DNA from: DATKSS01 sp049582065
Lineage (GTDB): Bacteria; Chloroflexota; Dormibacteria; Dormibacterales; Dormibacteraceae
Assembly (NCBI GenBank): GCA_049582065.1
Contig: JBAUTF010000297.1
Span: 1-17,683 of the forward strand
DNA length: 17,683 bases
Direction: 5' to 3'
Shown: positions 13,507-17,683 of the stretch, in pieces
How the letters are laid out: each line of letters starts with the position of its first letter
Numbering within the stretch: the stretch's first letter is position 1
The notes under the pieces: generated by a model
What the model saw: only the letters and a program-made list of their open reading frames with translations
Told to the model about the DNA's origin: nothing
Database searches by the model: none
Position numbers and translations under genes: made by a program

Positions 13507-14040
13507 ATGCCATACACGATCGACCTGCGAAGCATCCAGGCTCCGTTTAAGGAGAGGTATCGCGCCGACCCCGACTCAGCGCTGGTAGTGACGGAAGCCC
13601 GGAGCATGTCCAGCGACCTGTCCGACCCGCGGCACTGCAGCGTCGCGCCCTCCGGGTTCCCGGAAGTCACCATTCGCGCCGGCCTGCATCCGGCGGCCGG
13701 CGGAGCCGGCGACACGCCGTGCTCCGGAGACATCCTCGCGAGCGCGCTCGCCATCTGCGAGGAGAGCACCATCCGTTCGGTCGCGGCGAACATGGGAGTC
13801 GAGCTCGAGTCCGTGCACGTCGACGTGCGAATCCACTGGGATTTCCGCGGCACGCTGGCGGTCGATCGTGAGGTCCCGGTGGGGGCGACCGGCATCGAGA
13901 TGCGGACCGACATCAGGGTCAAGGACGGCGTCGACCCGGAGCGAAGCAAGCGCATGCTCGCGAGCGCCGAGCGCTACTGCTCGACTCTGCAGACGCTTCG
14001 TCACGGGGTCCCGGTCACGACTGATTTCCACCTGGAGTAG
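13507..14040 (+). CDS. OsmC-like protein
   Basis: The 177-residue protein belongs to the OsmC/Ohr superfamily, small cytosolic thiol peroxidases that reduce organic hydroperoxides. The two expected cysteines are Cys84 in ILASALAICEEST and Cys158 in SAERYCSTLQTL. A further Cys72 (DTPCSGD) lies near the first. The sequence between them (NMGVELESVHVDV) matches the family core. Length is somewhat above the usual 140, owing to the N-terminus. ATG 13507 is chosen; GTG 13486 in frame would add seven residues, and neither has a good ribosome site. The DHA2-type exporter gene follows after ten bases. An OsmC-like protein of unknown substrate, not clearly Ohr or OsmC proper. Confidence 0.85.
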   Translation: MPYTIDLRSIQAPFKERYRADPDSALVVTEARSMSSDLSDPRHCSVAPSGFPEVTIRAGLHPAAGGAGDTPCSGDILASALAICEESTIRSVAANMGVELESVHVDVRIHWDFRGTLAVDREVPVGATGIEMRTDIRVKDGVDPERSKRMLASAERYCSTLQTLRHGVPVTTDFHLE

Positions 14041-14050
14041 TGCTCACGGG

Positions 14051-15619
14051 ATGACCACCAAGCGCTGGATCCTCGCGGCTGCCGTGCTTGGGTCGGGCAT
14101 CGTCTTTCTGGACTCGACGGTGGTCAACGTCGCGCTGCCTCGGATCGGCCGCGACCTGCCGAGGTCTTTTCTCGGCGTGCTGGAAGGCCAGTCGTACGTG
14201 TACAACTCGTACCTGCTCACGCTGAGCTCCCTGCTGATTCTCGGGGGGGCGCTGAGCGATTACTACGGGCGCCGGCGCATGTTCCTGTACGGGCTGATCG
14301 GCTTCGGCGTCACGTCGGTGCTGTGCGGCCTCGCCCCCACGATGGAGACGCTCGTGCTTTTCCGCATCCTGCAGGGTGCGGCCGGCGCGATGCTGGTCCC
14401 GGGCTCGATCGCGCTGATCACGTCCAACTTCTCCGGAGAGGAGCGGGGCCGCGCGTTCGGCGTCTGGGCGGGTGCCTCCGGGCTCACCTCGATTCTCGGG
14501 CCGTTGGTCGGGGGCGTGCTCGTCGACACGATATCGTGGCGGGTCGCCTTCCTGATCAACATCCCGCTGGTCGCGGTCGCGATGTGGCTGACCTGGAGGC
14601 ACGTCCCGGAGAGTCGCGACGACCAGGCCTCCGCCCATTTCGACTGGCTCGGCGCGACGGTCGTCGCCCTGGCCGTCGGCGGGCTGGCGTTTGGCGCGAT
14701 CTACGGCCAGCAGAGGGCGTGGCGCGATCCGATCGGATACATCGCCCTCGCGGTGGGCATACTCGCCACGATCGGCCTGCCCATCCTGATGGTCCGGTCG
14801 GCGCACCCGCTGATCCCGGTGAAACTTTTCCGCTCGCGCAACTTCAGCGTCACCAACGTGTCGACGCTCTTGATCTACGGCGCCCTCTACGTCACGTTCT
14901 ACTACCTCGCCCTTTTTCAGCAGGGAACCCTCGGCTACAGCGCGGCGGCGGCCGGCGCGGGCGCCATCCCCGGCTCGTTGTTCCTCATCCTGTTCTCGGC
15001 CCGGTTCGGCAGCCTGGCCGCGCGCTATGGGCCGCGCTGGTTCATGGCGGCCGGGCCTGTCCTCATGGCGTGCGGAATGCTTTGGTACAGCCGTGTGCCG
15101 GCCGGCAGCGTGGCGTGGCGGCTCCGCCCTGGCGATCCGTCGAGCTACGTGCCGAGCGCTTCGTGGGCCGCCGACTTCCTGCCCGGATCGGTCATTTTCG
15201 GCGCGGGCCTTTGCATGCTGGTGGCGCCGCTGACCACCGCGCTGATGACCTCGGTGCCGGTGCGGAACTCGGGCGTCGGCTCAGCCATCAACAACGCGGT
15301 TTCGCGCGTCGGACCGCAGCTGGCGGGCGCGCTGATCTTCGTCTTCCTGACCGCCAACTTCTATTCATATCTTGGAGCTCGGCTCACCGGGGTCGATGTT
15401 TCCTCGACTGATTTCCGCAGCCAGGTCAGCCCCCTCAACCCGCCGGTCGACCCGCATCTCGTCTCGGTGGTTCGCGACGCCTCGACCGCCTCGTTCCACC
15501 TGGCGATGCTCATCGGGGCCGGCCTGCTGGTCCTGGGCGCGTTGGTCAACGCGTTTGGGATAAGCAACGCGACCGCGAAGGAGACGAAACGGTCCGAGGA
15601 GCTTTCCGTTTCCGCATAG
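14051..15619 (+). CDS. DHA2-family MFS exporter (EmrB/QacA type, 14 helices)
   Basis: The 522-residue proton-driven drug/metabolite exporter shows the DHA2 hallmarks: FLDSTVVNVALPRIGRDL in helix 1, GGALSDYYGRRRMFLYG (loop 2-3), ILQGAAGAMLVPGSIALI in helix 4 and the antiporter motif C in SILGPLVGGVLVD. FLINIPL and the long C-terminal half up to residue 522 fit 14 helices. It starts at ATG 14051; GGAG (14033-14036) is present upstream but rather far. It follows the OsmC-like gene by ten bases and precedes the CoA-ligase gene by ten, so the three are probably one operon. Which compound is exported is unknown. Stress defence together with the OsmC-like peroxidase or handling of an aromatic acid are both compatible. 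Confidence 0.92.
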   Translation: MTTKRWILAAAVLGSGIVFLDSTVVNVALPRIGRDLPRSFLGVLEGQSYVYNSYLLTLSSLLILGGALSDYYGRRRMFLYGLIGFGVTSVLCGLAPTMETLVLFRILQGAAGAMLVPGSIALITSNFSGEERGRAFGVWAGASGLTSILGPLVGGVLVDTISWRVAFLINIPLVAVAMWLTWRHVPESRDDQASAHFDWLGATVVALAVGGLAFGAIYGQQRAWRDPIGYIALAVGILATIGLPILMVRSAHPLIPVKLFRSRNFSVTNVSTLLIYGALYVTFYYLALFQQGTLGYSAAAAGAGAIPGSLFLILFSARFGSLAARYGPRWFMAAGPVLMACGMLWYSRVPAGSVAWRLRPGDPSSYVPSASWAADFLPGSVIFGAGLCMLVAPLTTALMTSVPVRNSGVGSAINNAVSRVGPQLAGALIFVFLTANFYSYLGARLTGVDVSSTDFRSQVSPLNPPVDPHLVSVVRDASTASFHLAMLIGAGLLVLGALVNAFGISNATAKETKRSEELSVSA

Positions 15620-15629
15620 ACTGCGGGCC

Positions 15630-17192
15630 ATGATCTTCAAGAGCCCCCACCCGGACGTGACCATCCCCCATATCGCACTCACGCCGTTCGTGTTCGAAAA
15701 AGCAGAACGGCTCAGCGACAAGGTGGCGATCGTCGAAGCGGGGACCGGCCGGTCGTACACATACGGCAGGCTGTCGACCGGGGTCCGGCAACTGGCCGCC
15801 GGGCTGCATGCGCGCGGGTTCCACAAGGGCGACGTGCTCGCGATCATGTCCCCGAACCTGCCCGAGTACCCGATCGCCTTTCACGGGGTCGCCAGGGCGG
15901 GCGGCATCAACACGACGCTCAACCCGACCTACACGGCGGACGAGATCGCCTATCAGCTGAACGACTCGCGCGCCCGCCTGCTGGTCACGGTGCCGCCCCT
16001 GGTGGGCAAGGCCCAGGAGGCGGCCGCCAAGTCGATGGTGGAGGAGATCATCGTGTTTGGCGAGGCCGAGGGGGCTGTTCCGTTCGCCTCGCTGCTCGTC
16101 GACGGCCCTGCGCCGAACGTGGAGATCGACCCCGCCGAGGACCTGGTGGCGCTGCCCTACTCCAGCGGCACGACCGGTTTTTCCAAGGGCGTAATGCTCA
16201 CGCACCGCAACCTGGTGGCGAACCTGGTGCAATCGGCGGCGTGCATCGAGATTGCCGAAGAGGAAAAGCTCATGGCGTTCCTGCCGTTCTTCCACATCTA
16301 CGGCATGACCGTGATCATGAACGCCGGTCTGCGTCACGGCGCGACCCTCGTCACCATGCCGCGTTTCGAGCTGGAACCGTGCCTTAAGGCGGTGCAGGAA
16401 TATCGTGTGACCCGCTTCTTTCTGGTCCCGCCGATCGTGGTTGCGCTCGCCAAGAGCCCGATCGTCGAGAACTACGACCTGTCGTCGATCAAGCGGGCAT
16501 TCTCTGGCGCGGCGCCGCTCGACGCGGAGACGGCGACGGCCGTGAGCCGGCGGATCGGCTGCAGGCTGTCCCAGGGCTACGGCCTCACCGAGACCAGCCC
16601 GGTGACGCACTGCGTTCCCGACAGCTACCCGGAGGTGGTGGCTGGATCGGTTGGACCGAGCCTGCCGAACACCGAATGCAAGATCGTCGACGTGGCGACC
16701 GGAAAGGAGCTCGGCCGCAACGATGACGGGGAGATCTGGATCAGGGGTCCCCAGGTGATGAAGGGCTATCTGAACAACCCGGACGCAACCCTGGCATCCA
16801 TCGACTCGGACGGCTTCTTCCACACCGGTGACATCGGCCACATCGATGACCACGACGAGTACTTCATCGTCGACAGGCTGAAAGAGCTCATCAAGTACAA
16901 GGGCTTTCAGGTGGCGCCCGCCGAGCTCGAAGCACTGCTCCTCTCGCATCCCATGGTGGCGGACGTCGCGGTCATCGGCGTGCATGACGAGGAAGGTGAA
17001 GAGGTCCCGAAGGCTTTCGTCGTGCTCAAGGAGCCCGTGGCACCGGAGGAGCTCATGGAGTTCGTGGCCTCGCGCGTCGCCCCCCACAAGAAGGTGAGGC
17101 GGGTCGAGATCGTCGACCAGATCCCGAAATCGCCGACCGGCAAGATCCTGAGGCGGGTCCTGCGCGACAAGGAAAAGGCCGGAGCTGTCTAG
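15630..17192 (+). CDS. 4-coumarate-CoA-ligase-like acyl/aryl-CoA synthetase
   Basis: The 520-residue enzyme is an ANL-superfamily adenylate-forming ligase: acid + ATP to acyl-AMP, then acyl-CoA. Motifs in order: P-loop YSSGTTGFSKGVML (177-190), FLPFFHIYGM (217-226), GYGLTETSP (316-324), GEIWIRGPQVMKGY (367-380), HTGD with the ribose-binding Asp401, the hinge DRLKELIKYKGFQV (415-428) and catalytic Lys505 in KSPTGKILRR. Order, spacing and the LTETSP variant place it among bacterial 4CL-like proteins, whose substrates range from hydroxycinnamates to medium-chain fatty acids. It starts at ATG 15630 after a ten-base gap from the exporter gene. No beta-oxidation or phenylpropanoid genes lie in view, so the substrate is open. 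Confidence 0.93.
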   Translation: MIFKSPHPDVTIPHIALTPFVFEKAERLSDKVAIVEAGTGRSYTYGRLSTGVRQLAAGLHARGFHKGDVLAIMSPNLPEYPIAFHGVARAGGINTTLNPTYTADEIAYQLNDSRARLLVTVPPLVGKAQEAAAKSMVEEIIVFGEAEGAVPFASLLVDGPAPNVEIDPAEDLVALPYSSGTTGFSKGVMLTHRNLVANLVQSAACIEIAEEEKLMAFLPFFHIYGMTVIMNAGLRHGATLVTMPRFELEPCLKAVQEYRVTRFFLVPPIVVALAKSPIVENYDLSSIKRAFSGAAPLDAETATAVSRRIGCRLSQGYGLTETSPVTHCVPDSYPEVVAGSVGPSLPNTECKIVDVATGKELGRNDDGEIWIRGPQVMKGYLNNPDATLASIDSDGFFHTGDIGHIDDHDEYFIVDRLKELIKYKGFQVAPAELEALLLSHPMVADVAVIGVHDEEGEEVPKAFVVLKEPVAPEELMEFVASRVAPHKKVRRVEIVDQIPKSPTGKILRRVLRDKEKAGAV

Positions 17193-17212
17193 CCGGGCAT
17201 TACACCTTCGAG

Positions 17213-17683
17213 ATGGCGACAGTCGAGCGGTACGGTCCTGGTGAGGAGGCCATGGACTTTTCGGGCGGGGATTTCATCCTGGCCCACCGTCACAACTTCA
17301 TCGCGGGCTTGATCAGCCAGGCCGAGAAGAGGCGTTTCCACGGAGGCGACGCCATATACGCCCACTGGACCCATGCCGCGGTCGTGATCGCCACCGACGG
17401 CTCGCTGGTCGAGGCGGAGACGGCAGGCGTGATGCGCAGCCCGATCTCCAGGTATCGCGATGACGAATACCACCTGGTCCGGCTGGGCGCCGACTTCGAT
17501 GCCGGCGCGCGAGCCCGAGCGGTGGCCTACGCCACGAGTCAGGTGGGCCAGGGCTTTGGGTTCCTGGACATGTTTGGCGCGACCCTCTACCTGCTCTTCG
17601 GGTGGCCGGTGCGCCTGGTCCGGGGCAACCATCAGATCTGTTCCACACTCGTCGTCCACGCTCTCCAGCAGGGCGGCCTGGCC
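17213..17683 (+). CDS. Permuted papain-like (YiiX/NlpC-P60-type) cysteine hydrolase, partial
   Basis: The frame is open from ATG 17213 to the window edge (157 codons), so the C-terminus is missing. The pattern is that of circularly permuted papain-fold proteins: GGDFILAH near residue 18, YAHWTHAAVVI with the probable catalytic His54, VEAETAGV (Glu67), AVAYATSQVGQGFGFLDMFG, then the nucleophile Cys143 in QICSTLVVHAL. Such proteins are amidases or acyl/peptide hydrolases, often acting on cell-wall or lipid substrates. No signal peptide is seen. ATG 17252, with GAGGAGG just ahead (17243-17249), is an alternative start that keeps the whole domain. It lies 20 bases after the CoA ligase, probably in the same transcript. 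The specific function is unknown. Confidence 0.78.
   Translation, partial: MATVERYGPGEEAMDFSGGDFILAHRHNFIAGLISQAEKRRFHGGDAIYAHWTHAAVVIATDGSLVEAETAGVMRSPISRYRDDEYHLVRLGADFDAGARARAVAYATSQVGQGFGFLDMFGATLYLLFGWPVRLVRGNHQICSTLVVHALQQGGLA

Noticed and set aside
15546..17087. Long leftward frame (513 codons) opposite the CoA ligase
   Set aside because: It is the antisense shadow of a clear ANL ligase in G+C-rich DNA, rich in His, Asp and Arg with no recognisable domain.

Overview
The window is high-GC bacterial DNA (G+C visibly far above half), densely packed with short intergenic gaps, 4-base start/stop overlaps and many GTG, TTG and apparently CTG start codons. That style fits an actinobacterial, Chloroflexota-like or related soil lineage. 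The sequence alone does not fix the taxon. I see no tRNA, rRNA, CRISPR array or transposase.

Left part (1-9614): a sugar/polyol catabolism locus built around myo-inositol degradation. Two genes read leftward: a TIM-barrel sugar isomerase/epimerase (1023-1991), then a Gfo/Idh/MocA oxidoreductase that runs off the left edge (957-1). A consensus -35 box and a perfect 12-bp palindrome with a central CG, typical of LacI-family operators, lie between them. Divergently rightward run an MFS importer, iolA/mmsA, a transaldolase-family protein, iolD, iolB and, after 55 bases, a LacI-family regulator. IolD opens the inositol-derived ring, IolB isomerises 5-deoxyglucuronate, and IolA turns malonate semialdehyde into acetyl-CoA. 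The kinase IolC and the usual aldolase IolJ are not in the window. The transaldolase-like protein has Gln where transaldolases have their catalytic Glu, as in fructose-6-phosphate aldolase, so it could be the missing aldolase.

Middle part (9615-11814): a small beta-carbonic anhydrase behind a structured leader, two tandem paralogous two-helix membrane proteins, and an EamA-type transporter. The leader contains a 33-codon ORF with five Cys codons near its end. A 9-bp inverted repeat starts exactly on the last Cys-Cys codons and ends just before the Shine-Dalgarno of the carbonic anhydrase. This looks like a cysteine-sensing leader peptide.

Right part (11811-17683): a leftward PiT phosphate transporter plus DUF47/PhoU-like partner pair, translationally coupled and ending on the same CTAG as the EamA gene. 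Rightward follow an OsmC-like protein, a 14-helix DHA2-type MFS exporter, a 4-coumarate-CoA-ligase-like enzyme and a partial permuted-papain (YiiX/NlpC-P60-like) protein cut by the window edge. A 16-bp perfect palindrome lies between the divergent PiT and OsmC genes.
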